The notes below the pieces were generated by a model. It was not told where the DNA came from, ran no database searches, and saw only the letters and a program-made list of their open reading frames with translations. DNA of 64,000 nucleotides from NCBI GenBank assembly GCA_964439935.1, contig CAYTPW010000006.1, forward strand, positions 105,827 through 169,826. The letters are read 5' to 3'. Shown piece after piece: positions 17,365-26,227 of this stretch. The DNA is from JABMQW01 sp964439935 (GTDB lineage Bacteria > Fidelibacterota > Marinisomatia > Marinisomatales > TCS56). The stretch's first letter is position 1, and each line of letters starts with the position of its first letter. Both the position numbers and the translations under genes were made by a program.

Positions 17365-18864
17365 ATGAAAAAGATCATATTTCTACCAGTATTGTTACCC
17401 CTGATTTTATTTGCCCAGGAGGTTCAGCCTGAAATTACCCTGGAAAAAATGCGACTGGTAATTCTACCATCGAACGAAATTGAGCAATATCAGGAAATCG
17501 GCGACCGGGTTTCGGCCATAGTTGCCAGCGAAGCCACCCGGTTGGGGCGTTTTGAAATCATCGACCGCAACCAGCTGGAAGCGATCATGGGTGAACAGGC
17601 ACTGCAATTATCGGGGATAATTAATGATTCAGACGCGGTTGAAATCGGGAATATTGCCGCCGCTCCGGAAGCATTAACTGTTACGGTATTGACTTATAGT
17701 CAGAAGGGGGTTCCACCGGACGATGAGGAGGAAGAAGACGAAAAGGATCGTGAAAAAGCCCGTGAGTTCGGTCTGTTTGGTATTATAACCAAAGGAATCG
17801 TTGATGCAGTAATCGATAAAGAACTGGAGGATGTGGAGCGCTATCCCAATAATATTCAGACGATCCTGAGTTGCCGAGTGCATAAAGTTAACCTGGAAAC
17901 CGGCCAATCCCTGGCTGCTTTTAGCATTGATGCGGAACATACCGGTGGCAACAAAGGAGCTTCGCTTAAAAAAACATTGAATATCGCCGCCTGGAAAGTC
18001 GACCGGGAATTGCGGGAATTATATTTGCTCAGCAGTCAAATTGTGGACGTGCGTGACCGGGAGGTCATACTCCTCTTGGGCCAAAATATGGGATTGAAGA
18101 AAGGAACGCTGTTTTCTATCAGCTCACCATCGACCAAACGGATTATCGGCGCGCGTGAGATCACCGTACCCGGGCACCAGGTAGGTATCGTTGAAGTTAC
18201 TGAGCTCAGCCAGGATGCCAACCGGGGGTGGATCCTGCGGAAATGGGCACCAATCGAACCGGGTTTTCCGGCTGTGGAATCGACCGGGAAAATCATCTGC
18301 ACCGGAATAGGCCTGCAATACGGTACTGGCAGCTCGGATCTGGCGCTGGGCTTCATGGGCTATTTCAATCCGCTGGGCAAGGTTGGCAGTTCAATTTTCT
18401 GCGGTATCGGGACTTTAGTCGACAGTCGCGACGATAGTGATTTTAACATTCAGTTGGGTGGCGATATTTATATCAAGCTGGTCGATACCCTGCCCTTTTC
18501 ACTGGCGGCCTCGCTTTCCTTACCATTAAATATTTGTTTCCGCGATGACGATGATGCTGATGAAAATACAGTTACCGCCTTACTGTTTAATCCGGTGATT
18601 GGAGCTCGATTTGAGTTTATGCTGGGCGCCAAAACGGACCTGGTGGCCACGGTGGGTTATTGCCCAACTCACAGTATGAGCCAATGGAAATATTCCGAAA
18701 GCGACGAAGATTCAGATGAGTCCAATTCTTACCCGGCCGTTTGGGACGGTGCTGCACCGGAATTCGATCCTACCGGACTCTATTTCAAGCTGGGACTGCG
18801 CTTCCTTGTTTTCAATAAAAAACTCGGTATCCCCACCTTTTCCGATCTGCATAATTTTCACTAG
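17365..18864 (+). CDS. CsgG/TolB-like protein with a C-terminal beta-barrel-like region
   Basis: 499 residues with a signal peptide (LPVLLPLILFAQ). Residues ~28-225 form a CsgG/TolB-like domain: MRLVILPSNEIEQYQ, FEIIDRNQLEAIMGEQ, IGNIAAAPEALTVTVL, with a highly acidic insertion (DDEEEEDEKD, near 118-130). Residues ~235-305 contain the LGQNMGLKKGTLFSI type of short beta domain. From ~310 on, alternating strands with aromatic ends (SDLALGFMGYFNPLG; YFKLGLRFLVF at the end) suggest an outer-membrane barrel or barrel-associated fold. A CsgG-type domain fused to a barrel-like region points to an outer-membrane complex; this is inferred. It lies 115 bp after the ABC permease gene and has a GGGAAG ribosome binding site. 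Confidence 0.75.
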   Translation: MKKIIFLPVLLPLILFAQEVQPEITLEKMRLVILPSNEIEQYQEIGDRVSAIVASEATRLGRFEIIDRNQLEAIMGEQALQLSGIINDSDAVEIGNIAAAPEALTVTVLTYSQKGVPPDDEEEEDEKDREKAREFGLFGIITKGIVDAVIDKELEDVERYPNNIQTILSCRVHKVNLETGQSLAAFSIDAEHTGGNKGASLKKTLNIAAWKVDRELRELYLLSSQIVDVRDREVILLLGQNMGLKKGTLFSISSPSTKRIIGAREITVPGHQVGIVEVTELSQDANRGWILRKWAPIEPGFPAVESTGKIICTGIGLQYGTGSSDLALGFMGYFNPLGKVGSSIFCGIGTLVDSRDDSDFNIQLGGDIYIKLVDTLPFSLAASLSLPLNICFRDDDDADENTVTALLFNPVIGARFEFMLGAKTDLVATVGYCPTHSMSQWKYSESDEDSDESNSYPAVWDGAAPEFDPTGLYFKLGLRFLVFNKKLGIPTFSDLHNFH

Positions 18865-18920
18865 CAGGAATCGAATCGTAAAGTAAAACAAAACATAGTT
18901 ATTTTATAACTTTTACAGGA

Positions 18921-20021
18921 TTATGCACTAAACTTGAACAGGATACAGTCACCATCCTCCACGTGATATTCTTTACCTTCCAGTAACGCCAGACCTGCTT
19001 CCCGGACCGCCTTTTCAGAATCCAAACGGACAAGATCAGCGTACTTGAATACTTCCGCCTTGATAAAGCCTTTTTGGAAATCGGTGTGGATTTCACCGGC
19101 AGCGTCATAGGCGGTAGCATTTTCAGGGATATTCCAGGCATGGGCTTCGTTTTCATTGGCGGTAAAAAAGGTTTTCAGTTCCAGTAATTTGAAAGCAGCA
19201 TGTATCAGCTTATCCAAACCCGATTCAGTGAGGCCGTATTCCGCAGCGAATAAAATTTGCTCATCCTGATCCAGTGTGGACAATTCCTCCTCCAACTGAC
19301 CGCAAAGCCGGATAGCAGCATTACCTTCCTGCTCGGCAAATTCGAATAATTGTTGCGGCAGGCCGCTGCGACCGGGATTGGTAAATTCGGCTTCGTCGAC
19401 ATTTGCAACATACAGGATCGGTTTCCCGGTGAGCAGAAACAAAGAATCGATCAGAGCAATCTCATCACTGGCGAGCTTGAAGGTTCGAGCCATTTTTCCA
19501 TTATTACAATGTTCCTGAAGACGCTCGAGTATATCCAAATCAGCGCGGGCGGTGCGGTCACCCACCTTGGCTGCTTTGGTGTCTTTTTCGATCCTCCGAT
19601 TAATCGTTTCCAGATCCGCCAGCAGCAATTCGGTTTCTACTAACTCCGCATCCCGGACGGGATCGATCGTGTTTTCAACATGGGCTACATTATCGTCTTC
19701 GAAGCAGCGTACTACATGAATTATAGCCGTCACCTGCCGGATCTGGCCCAAGAATTGATTGCCCAACCCTTCTCCAAGGCTGGCGCCTCGTACCAATCCG
19801 GCAATATCGGTGAATTCCACGGTGGCGGGAGTGGTCTTGGCTGATTGATGAATCAGGGCGATCTCAACCAGTCGATTATCATGCATTGACACCACACCCA
19901 CATGCGGGTCAATCGTGCAAAAAGGATAATTTTCCGCCGGAACGGATGAGGCGGTGAGGGCATTGAAAATAGTCGATTTCCCCACATTGGGCAAACCAAC
20001 AATGCCACAACGTAAAGCCAT
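18921..20021 (-). CDS. ychF: Redox-regulated ATPase/GTPase YchF (OLA1 family)
   Basis: 366 residues, the family norm. G1 is GLPNVGKST, G3 is DIAGLVRGAS with the GEGLGNQFL motif, G4 is the atypical YVANVDE seen in YchF (which prefers ATP), and the C-terminal TGS domain includes LKTFFTANENEAHAW. YchF binds ribosomes and nucleotides and is involved in stress responses. GAGGGGG before the ATG is a strong ribosome binding site. It follows fabA by 34 bp on the same strand. Confidence 0.97.
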   Translation of the reverse strand: MALRCGIVGLPNVGKSTIFNALTASSVPAENYPFCTIDPHVGVVSMHDNRLVEIALIHQSAKTTPATVEFTDIAGLVRGASLGEGLGNQFLGQIRQVTAIIHVVRCFEDDNVAHVENTIDPVRDAELVETELLLADLETINRRIEKDTKAAKVGDRTARADLDILERLQEHCNNGKMARTFKLASDEIALIDSLFLLTGKPILYVANVDEAEFTNPGRSGLPQQLFEFAEQEGNAAIRLCGQLEEELSTLDQDEQILFAAEYGLTESGLDKLIHAAFKLLELKTFFTANENEAHAWNIPENATAYDAAGEIHTDFQKGFIKAEVFKYADLVRLDSEKAVREAGLALLEGKEYHVEDGDCILFKFSA

Positions 20022-20055
20022 AAAACCCCCTCAGATTATTAGTTTTAGCGCGCGG

Positions 20056-20610
20056 TTAGAACGGATCGAGAGCCGGGTCGTCGCCGTAATCCCAGGTTAA
20101 TTTTGGAAAGAGCCCCACCTGTAGATTTTCAGCGAAATAAATTACTTTTTGTTCGACCTTCATGACCGCATCAGCCCAGGCCATGTAAACCGGTCTGGTG
20201 ATCAGCTTTTTAATATTCAGTTCGTATGATACCAGCTTATGATAGGGCCGGACCTGTCCCTTGAATTTCACCTTACCACAGCCCAGTGCGCGGCCTTTGC
20301 CCTCGCCACCGGCCCAGGACAGGAAAAAGCCCAGCAATTGCCAGAGACCGTCAAGGCCCAGACAGCCGGGCATGACCGGGTCATTCTTAAAATGGCATTT
20401 AAAAAACCAATTGTCCAGTTTAATATCAAGTTCCGCCATAATTTTACCCTTGCCGAATTTGCCACCTTCCTTGGAAATATGAAGAATCCGGTCGATCATC
20501 AACATGGGAGGTAATGGCAGCTTGGCACTGAAATCGCCCGGCAGAGTGCCTTCGCCGGCGGCTTTTATCTCAGCTTCATTAAAAGTTGATTTTGGTTTGT
20601 CTTTACTCAT
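20056..20610 (-). CDS. fabA: 3-hydroxydecanoyl-ACP dehydratase/isomerase FabA
   Basis: 184 residues. The hotdog-fold active site matches E. coli FabA closely: WFFKCHFKNDPVMPGCLGLD gives catalytic H73 and D87, followed by WQLLGFFLSW, GKGRALGCGKVKFKGQ and the C-terminal LQVGLF. FabA makes trans-2-decenoyl-ACP and isomerises it to cis-3, the branch point for anaerobic unsaturated fatty acid synthesis, which needs a FabB-type synthase; none lies in this window. The acyl-CoA dehydrogenase gene is 111 bp upstream on the same strand. Confidence 0.92.
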   Translation of the reverse strand: MSKDKPKSTFNEAEIKAAGEGTLPGDFSAKLPLPPMLMIDRILHISKEGGKFGKGKIMAELDIKLDNWFFKCHFKNDPVMPGCLGLDGLWQLLGFFLSWAGGEGKGRALGCGKVKFKGQVRPYHKLVSYELNIKKLITRPVYMAWADAVMKVEQKVIYFAENLQVGLFPKLTWDYGDDPALDPF

Positions 20611-20721
20611 GCTGTTTGAGTTATCTGCTCCTTATCTGTATCCTTAATTAACATCCGCTCGTTGAACATCTGCAATAACAATCGGGAATTTTTCTGGTTC
20701 CGGCTGAGTTATATTGTCCTG

Positions 20722-22383
20722 CTACTGGCGATCAAAAATTATATCACTCAATTCATCCATGGCGGCAACGACACCGGTAGCGCTGGCAGCCAGGTCATCC
20801 AACCTCACGGCAGCTTTAAAAACGGCATAAGCCCGGTCATTAAAAGTACCGCTGCCCAGCAGAATTTCCTTCACTTTTGTGGTCACCAGGTCGGCCACTT
20901 CATTGGAGAAAATAAGCGAGGATAATTGCAGTTCGCGGGCCTGTGGATCATTTTCGGCGGTCGCCGTACCAGCCTTCCGTGCCAGGGCATCACCAACTTC
21001 CACCCAGGCGATCATATCGGAAAGCAGAAACATGACATGCTGGCTTTTGGATAATTTATTTTTATGAACCAGCTGGATGGTTTCATTCAATACCCGTGCC
21101 GCACCAGCCAGGTATTGGGCACCTAGTTGATCATGTTTGCCGTGGTGTTCGGTCAATTTTGCGGCCATTTCTTCGTAGAACGCACCCTTGGTTTTGACCG
21201 TCTTCTTCCAGCGGAACATACTGATGATGTTCTGTTGGATCTCGCTGGTACCCTCATAGATATTGGTTATGCGCACATCACGTCGGATTTTTTCCACTTC
21301 GTATTCATTGATATAACCGTAGCCACCCAATGCCTGAACACAGCTATCGGCGGCAATATTGGCCACTTCGGTAGTAAAATATTTTGCGATCGAGCCCTCT
21401 TCCAGAAGGCCTTTTTCGCCGGAATCAAAACGTAGACCGACCAGCTCGATATGGGCGGCACCGGCAATAAGATGTACAACATTGGGGACAATCAATTTGT
21501 GGGTATAACCCTGCTTCTCAGACAGAGGTGAACCGAACTGGATTCTTTCCTTGGCATAGGCTATGGCGATCTCCATAGCTTCCTCTGCCGCTCCCAGCGC
21601 CATAGCCCCGACCATCAACCTGGTATAACCAAAGACCTTATTGGCCTGTTTCATTCCCTGGCCGGGTACGCCACCGATCAGATTTTCAGCCGGAACCAGC
21701 ACATCATCCATAACAATCGGAGAAGTGTTGGAAGCGCGGATACCATGCTTTTCTTCGCCCTTGCCCAATTGCAACCCTGGCATTCCCTTTTCTACGATGA
21801 AGAAAGCCGGACCGTCGTCCGTGTTCGATAGAACAGTAAGAATATCGGCATAACCACCGTTTGATATGAACTGTTTGCTGCCGTTCAGTTTATAGGCCGT
21901 AACTTCGCCGGATTCATCGGTAACAGCTTCAGCCCTGGTTTTCATGGCTGCCAGGTTGCTGCCGGCACCGGCCTCGGTTACAGCGTAGGCCACCAGGGAT
22001 TCTCCATCAGCAATCAGCCCCAGCCATTTGGCTTTCTGCTCGTCAGTTGCCCCGACCAAAATTGGGTCTGAGCCCAGCTGTAGAGCAAAAAAGGCCGTGC
22101 TGATTCCGAGGCATATTTTCGAAGTTTCCCGGGTCACGGCACAGGAGTCCCTGGCACCACCACCCATACCACCGTACTCTTCGGGAATGAAGACCAGCTG
22201 CAGCCCAATTTCCGGCCCCAGCATTTCCCGGATTACTTCTTCAGGGAAATACTCCTGTTTATCCCATTCCAATATCCGGTCTTTGGTGAGCAGTTTTTTA
22301 CGTAACGAACGGATTGTGTCCAGGACCATCGATTGCATTTCCTGGTCAAGGCCAAGCAGTGGAATTGGATTTTCACTTGTCAT
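20722..22383 (-). CDS. Acyl-CoA dehydrogenase with C-terminal extension
   Basis: 553 residues. FAD-dependent dehydrogenation of acyl-CoA to enoyl-CoA. Visible family motifs are AYAVTEAGAGSNLA, QFISNGGYAD, the QALGGYGYINEYEVEKIRRD segment and the catalytic glutamate in ITNIYEGTSEIQQN. The ~150 residues beyond the catalytic core form the C-terminal helical domain seen in long FadE-type enzymes. GAAGAG before the ATG may be the ribosome binding site. It sits upstream of fabA and ychF, which suggests a lipid-metabolism cluster. Confidence 0.94.
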   Translation of the reverse strand: MTSENPIPLLGLDQEMQSMVLDTIRSLRKKLLTKDRILEWDKQEYFPEEVIREMLGPEIGLQLVFIPEEYGGMGGGARDSCAVTRETSKICLGISTAFFALQLGSDPILVGATDEQKAKWLGLIADGESLVAYAVTEAGAGSNLAAMKTRAEAVTDESGEVTAYKLNGSKQFISNGGYADILTVLSNTDDGPAFFIVEKGMPGLQLGKGEEKHGIRASNTSPIVMDDVLVPAENLIGGVPGQGMKQANKVFGYTRLMVGAMALGAAEEAMEIAIAYAKERIQFGSPLSEKQGYTHKLIVPNVVHLIAGAAHIELVGLRFDSGEKGLLEEGSIAKYFTTEVANIAADSCVQALGGYGYINEYEVEKIRRDVRITNIYEGTSEIQQNIISMFRWKKTVKTKGAFYEEMAAKLTEHHGKHDQLGAQYLAGAARVLNETIQLVHKNKLSKSQHVMFLLSDMIAWVEVGDALARKAGTATAENDPQARELQLSSLIFSNEVADLVTTKVKEILLGSGTFNDRAYAVFKAAVRLDDLAASATGVVAAMDELSDIIFDRQ

Positions 22384-22587
22384 TTGATACTCTTCATTAA
22401 AAAATTAGTGCAATGCGTACAAAAATATGCCTGGGCATTTCCCGGTTTTAATCCAGCAAGTCAATCTCGATACCGGAGTTCCTCAGGCAAATTCAGGGAT
22501 CAAAAGTATTCCACACTTATGGAAGATTACAATTATTTTTTAAGCACTGGAATCGATTAACTTTACCAAAGAAATGTGGAGTAATTC

Positions 22588-23427
22588 ATGGACTTGATTC
22601 TTTTTTTACAGCAATTCGACTTTGGCTGGTTAGTGATGACAATGAAGGCCATTACTTTTATGGGTAACGAGGAATTTTACCTACTGATCCTGCCGGTTCT
22701 GTATTGGTGTTGGCGCAAAAATTATGTTTTACCACTGGCAATTATTTTACTGCTGAATTTCTGGTTAAATTACGAATTCAAGGAGTTTTTCCAGTTACCA
22801 CGACCAGCTGGGGTGGCTTTGATTCCCGCCGAGCATTTTGGCTTTCCCAGCGGTCATGCCCAGGGCGCGATGGTGTTATGGGGCTACCTGGCCTGGATCT
22901 TGAGCGGCACCCAACGGAAAATATATGGTTGGCTGGGAGCGTTGATTTTTGGTATCGGGCTTTCCCGTATCTATCTGGGTGTTCATTTTCCAGGGGACGT
23001 GGTCGGTGGTTGGACGATTGGTTTTTTAATTCTATTTAGCGGTATCTGGATTACAGTCAGCATCCGGCGCCAAGAGCTTGTATTCCCGGCTCTACCAACT
23101 GCTATCCTGGCCCTGTTTTCCGGTATGATGCTGGCGCTGATGTCCCCATCAGGGATCGCCGTGCGGGTCGGGGGGATGATCGCCGGTCTGGTCGGGGGCA
23201 TGCTCATAGAGTCGGAGTGGCTGAATATCAACACCCGGGTGCGCTGGTGGCAACAAGGCCTGAAAATTATAATTGGTGTAGCCGGGCTACTGATCTTGAA
23301 AAGCAGCATCAAGGCGCTATTCCCACTGGAATTGTGGGCTGATTGGATTAGGTACGGAATGCTGGGTTTGTGGATCGGATTGGGTGCCCCCTGGTTATTC
23401 AGCAGGCTGCGTCTGACGAAAAACTAA
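22588..23427 (+). CDS. Membrane PAP2-family phosphatase
   Basis: 279 residues with about eight hydrophobic segments. All three PAP2 motifs are intact: K65 through R72-P73, PSGH (87-90, followed by AQGA), and SRIYLGVHFPGD (126-137; R127, H133, D137). Such enzymes dephosphorylate lipid phosphates such as phosphatidic acid, undecaprenyl pyrophosphate or sphingolipid phosphates; the substrate cannot be told. The extra C-terminal helices after residue 150 resemble the longer PAP2 subfamily. GGAG precedes the ATG. Its 3' end overlaps the convergent TPR lipoprotein gene by 4 bp. Confidence 0.9.
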   Translation: MDLILFLQQFDFGWLVMTMKAITFMGNEEFYLLILPVLYWCWRKNYVLPLAIILLLNFWLNYEFKEFFQLPRPAGVALIPAEHFGFPSGHAQGAMVLWGYLAWILSGTQRKIYGWLGALIFGIGLSRIYLGVHFPGDVVGGWTIGFLILFSGIWITVSIRRQELVFPALPTAILALFSGMMLALMSPSGIAVRVGGMIAGLVGGMLIESEWLNINTRVRWWQQGLKIIIGVAGLLILKSSIKALFPLELWADWIRYGMLGLWIGLGAPWLFSRLRLTKN

Positions 23428-23807
23428 GAATCGGAACCCGCCTCGCTCAAGGCAAGGCGTTTCTGAATTAATTTGACCAGTTCCAGGTTTTCATCGGTTG
23501 GCTGGAGGTTAAAGCAAAGTTCAGACTCGCGTAAAGCGTAATCATACCAGCCTTTTTTTGTATATGCCAGCGCCAGACTGTAGTGGGCCTTGGCTAACGT
23601 CACATATTCCTGGCGGGATAAATGTGCGGAGTCGATGGTCAACATCCGCGTAACTTCCCGGTATTCCAGGATAGCTTCATCCATCAAACCTTTTTGAAAA
23701 TACCAATTACCCAGTTTAAGATGGCGCTGAGGACTGTCGCTACACCCTGCCACTAATAGCAATGCCGTCAAAAAAATCAATATATTTTTATATTTATGTA
23801 CCAACAT
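23424..23807 (-). CDS. Small TPR lipoprotein
   Basis: 127 residues. The signal sequence ends in a clear lipobox LVAGC (Cys at residue 22). The mature part holds about two TPR units (HLKLGNWYFQKGLMDEAILE; AKAHYSLALAYTKKGWYDYA). It is probably an outer-membrane lipoprotein serving as an interaction scaffold; partners are unknown. Confidence 0.8.
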   Translation of the reverse strand: MLVHKYKNILIFLTALLLVAGCSDSPQRHLKLGNWYFQKGLMDEAILEYREVTRMLTIDSAHLSRQEYVTLAKAHYSLALAYTKKGWYDYALRESELCFNLQPTDENLELVKLIQKRLALSEAGSDS

Positions 23808-23944
23808 ATTCGCGAATTACAGGTTTAATTTCAAAGACCTATAGCCTAAAAGCAAGGAATAATTGTAAATCGCCGAAATTCATCGACTAATCATGGTCAG
23901 ATGATATTTATCAAAACGATTGGCATATTTGAATTTTCGACTGT

Positions 23945-25180
23945 TTATTCTTTGGTAACGTGTTTTGGGTCACGTACCGTAAACAGCATTAAAACGATGC
24001 TGGTTACAATTAGAGTACCTATTCCAAGCATAAGATAGTCTGTGTTCACAACATGGATCAGGCTGCCGGCCAACAGGATCGAAATGAAAGTGAATGGTGC
24101 CAGCGATGTGTCGATCAAAGCCATATAAGTCTTGCTGTCCCGGGTACCGGCAAAGGCGTAAACCAGGCTCATTGATGAGGGAAAGAATGATCCCTGTCCA
24201 GCACCAAGAAACAGGAAAATGGCATAGACCCACCACATATTCCGGGCGGACAATGCCACAATCAACGCGAATAAATGTAGGGTAATTGAAATTGCAATAG
24301 CATTTTTATGTCCGTAACGATCACCAAATTTACCGGCCAAATAGCTGGCCAGTCCAAAGGCCACTGTTGTGAGAGCAGTGAATATCCCGGCTTCACTTAC
24401 ATCATACCCGAAACGGTCCTTGGTAAAAATCACGTATAGGCTCATGGCCGGGTAATTAGCAGTAAAGAATATCCGGCTGAAGATATAACGCCTGAAATTT
24501 CTATCACACTTAACGATCAACCGAGTTTGTTCCCAGAACTGGCGAACCGTTTTATGCGGTTGAACCTCGGTCGGCTCCTTGATCCTGTAAAAAAAGAAAA
24601 CCAGCGTGCCAACAACCAGCGACGCAAAGCAGATAAGAAAGCCCAAACCGAAATTCTGCGGGAAGGAATAACTGGCCAGCAATTGACGCGACAATATGCC
24701 CCCGGCGAATCCGCCAAGGCTGTTGAATGCGAATGAAATCCCGAAGAAAGTTCCCCGACTTTCAGGTCGGGTGACGTGTTTAAGAAAATCAGCCCAAATC
24801 GGAATGATCATCCCGATCGCCAGTCCGTATAGCAAAAAGCAGATATAGTAAAAAATCCAGGCCGATGATCCAGTCGGTGCAAAGAAGGCAAAGGTAAAAC
24901 CGGCAATAAAGATCGGTGGCCACACCAGGGAATGAATACTCATGACTGCCAGGCGAATATTGCGGATATTCCGGCCGATCACGGCGCTGACCAGTTGGGG
25001 AATGGCAATCAGGATACTGAACAGGCCGGCAACTGAAATAACGACTCCGTCCGGGGCGTTCAGCAAACTCAGGAAAAGCGGGATTACAGCATAGGCATTA
25101 TGAAAAGCAATCCCGAAACCCCAGGATGCCTCATGCAGGCAATTAAGACCAAGATTGCGTTTCGGTGCCGATTCTGCCAT
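23945..25180 (-). CDS. Major facilitator superfamily transporter
   Basis: 411 residues with about twelve hydrophobic segments and the central loop expected of an MFS protein. It has a motif-A-like loop in the second half (GKFGDRYGHKNA) and the PESRGTFFGISFAFNSLGG stretch of the first half. The substrate is unknown. The start lies 12 bp after the stop of the EamA transporter gene, so the two form a pair on the minus strand. Confidence 0.88.
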   Translation of the reverse strand: MAESAPKRNLGLNCLHEASWGFGIAFHNAYAVIPLFLSLLNAPDGVVISVAGLFSILIAIPQLVSAVIGRNIRNIRLAVMSIHSLVWPPIFIAGFTFAFFAPTGSSAWIFYYICFLLYGLAIGMIIPIWADFLKHVTRPESRGTFFGISFAFNSLGGFAGGILSRQLLASYSFPQNFGLGFLICFASLVVGTLVFFFYRIKEPTEVQPHKTVRQFWEQTRLIVKCDRNFRRYIFSRIFFTANYPAMSLYVIFTKDRFGYDVSEAGIFTALTTVAFGLASYLAGKFGDRYGHKNAIAISITLHLFALIVALSARNMWWVYAIFLFLGAGQGSFFPSSMSLVYAFAGTRDSKTYMALIDTSLAPFTFISILLAGSLIHVVNTDYLMLGIGTLIVTSIVLMLFTVRDPKHVTKE

Positions 25181-25192
25181 AATGAAATGTGA

Positions 25193-26107
25193 TCAGCGCT
25201 GCCGTTGGAGGGATAAACGCACAATGGCAAAAATCAGTACTACGGCGGCCAGCAGCTGGACCGGTGCAAGAACACTTTTATTAATCAAATAATCAAACAG
25301 AATTGCCGAAGCAGGGAAACACAATTCACAGATCGTAGCCACCGAAGCCCGGATCCGATTCAAACCGAAATAGTACAGGAAAATTGCCCCGGATCCGGTT
25401 GTAAAGGCGATGATCAGAAAGATCAACCAGTTGGTGGGTGTGATATTGCTGAAGTGGTTCAAATTGCCGGTAAAAACCAGATATATCAACATGAGGATGC
25501 TGGTGATCCCGAACCGGTAAAAAGTTGCGGTGGTAAAAGAATATTTCAAGAGAAATCTGCGACCCAGTACCGTGGCACATCCAAACGATGCGGCAGCAAC
25601 CAGCGCCCAACCGATAGCTTGAATTGTATCGGTGCCGGTTTGCAGGTTAGGCAATTTAAAGCCAAAGGTGAGGAAATAACTGGCAGCAATAGCGACTGCG
25701 GCCCAGACCAGAAAACGGGATCGTATTTGCTCTTTTAGCAAAATTGCGGCCAATAAAATAACAAATATCGGTTGTGTTTTCTGAAGCAGAACCACGACCG
25801 ACAATTGCTGAAAATTCACCAGGAACAGCGCTTTTACAATCGCCAGGGTACCCAGCGCCCCGCCGAAAAATGCCACCAGGATCAGGGTAAGCCAGTCACC
25901 CGCGTTGAATCTTTTAAACTGTGCATATTGGCGATATAGAATTATCTGCATCAGGATGAAGGGAATCAGATGGACCATGAAGACCACGAAACCGACGTTT
26001 AAATTGTACAGCCGGGGAGTAAGCACCACGCCATCCAGTCCCCATAGTACAGCCGCCAGACAGATTGCCCCGGCCCCGATCAATTTCACTCTGTTCGGCA
26101 AGGCCAT
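25193..26107 (-). CDS. EamA/DMT-family transporter
   Basis: 304 residues with ten predicted membrane helices arranged as two five-helix EamA repeats (~5-150 and ~165-300). The first repeat contains LQKTQPIFVILLAAILLKEQ, the typical metabolite/drug transporter signature. The substrate cannot be told. It precedes the MFS gene by 12 bp. Confidence 0.88.
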   Translation of the reverse strand: MALPNRVKLIGAGAICLAAVLWGLDGVVLTPRLYNLNVGFVVFMVHLIPFILMQIILYRQYAQFKRFNAGDWLTLILVAFFGGALGTLAIVKALFLVNFQQLSVVVLLQKTQPIFVILLAAILLKEQIRSRFLVWAAVAIAASYFLTFGFKLPNLQTGTDTIQAIGWALVAAASFGCATVLGRRFLLKYSFTTATFYRFGITSILMLIYLVFTGNLNHFSNITPTNWLIFLIIAFTTGSGAIFLYYFGLNRIRASVATICELCFPASAILFDYLINKSVLAPVQLLAAVVLIFAIVRLSLQRQR

Positions 26108-26227
26108 TGAATTACTTTCTGAAATTTGTATCTGTAATCATTGTTTTAACGCCGAAATTACACCATAGTAACTGTAGAAAACAGAACCGGTGGGCGGTTA
26201 CCGGTAAATCGTACTATATTCCCACCC

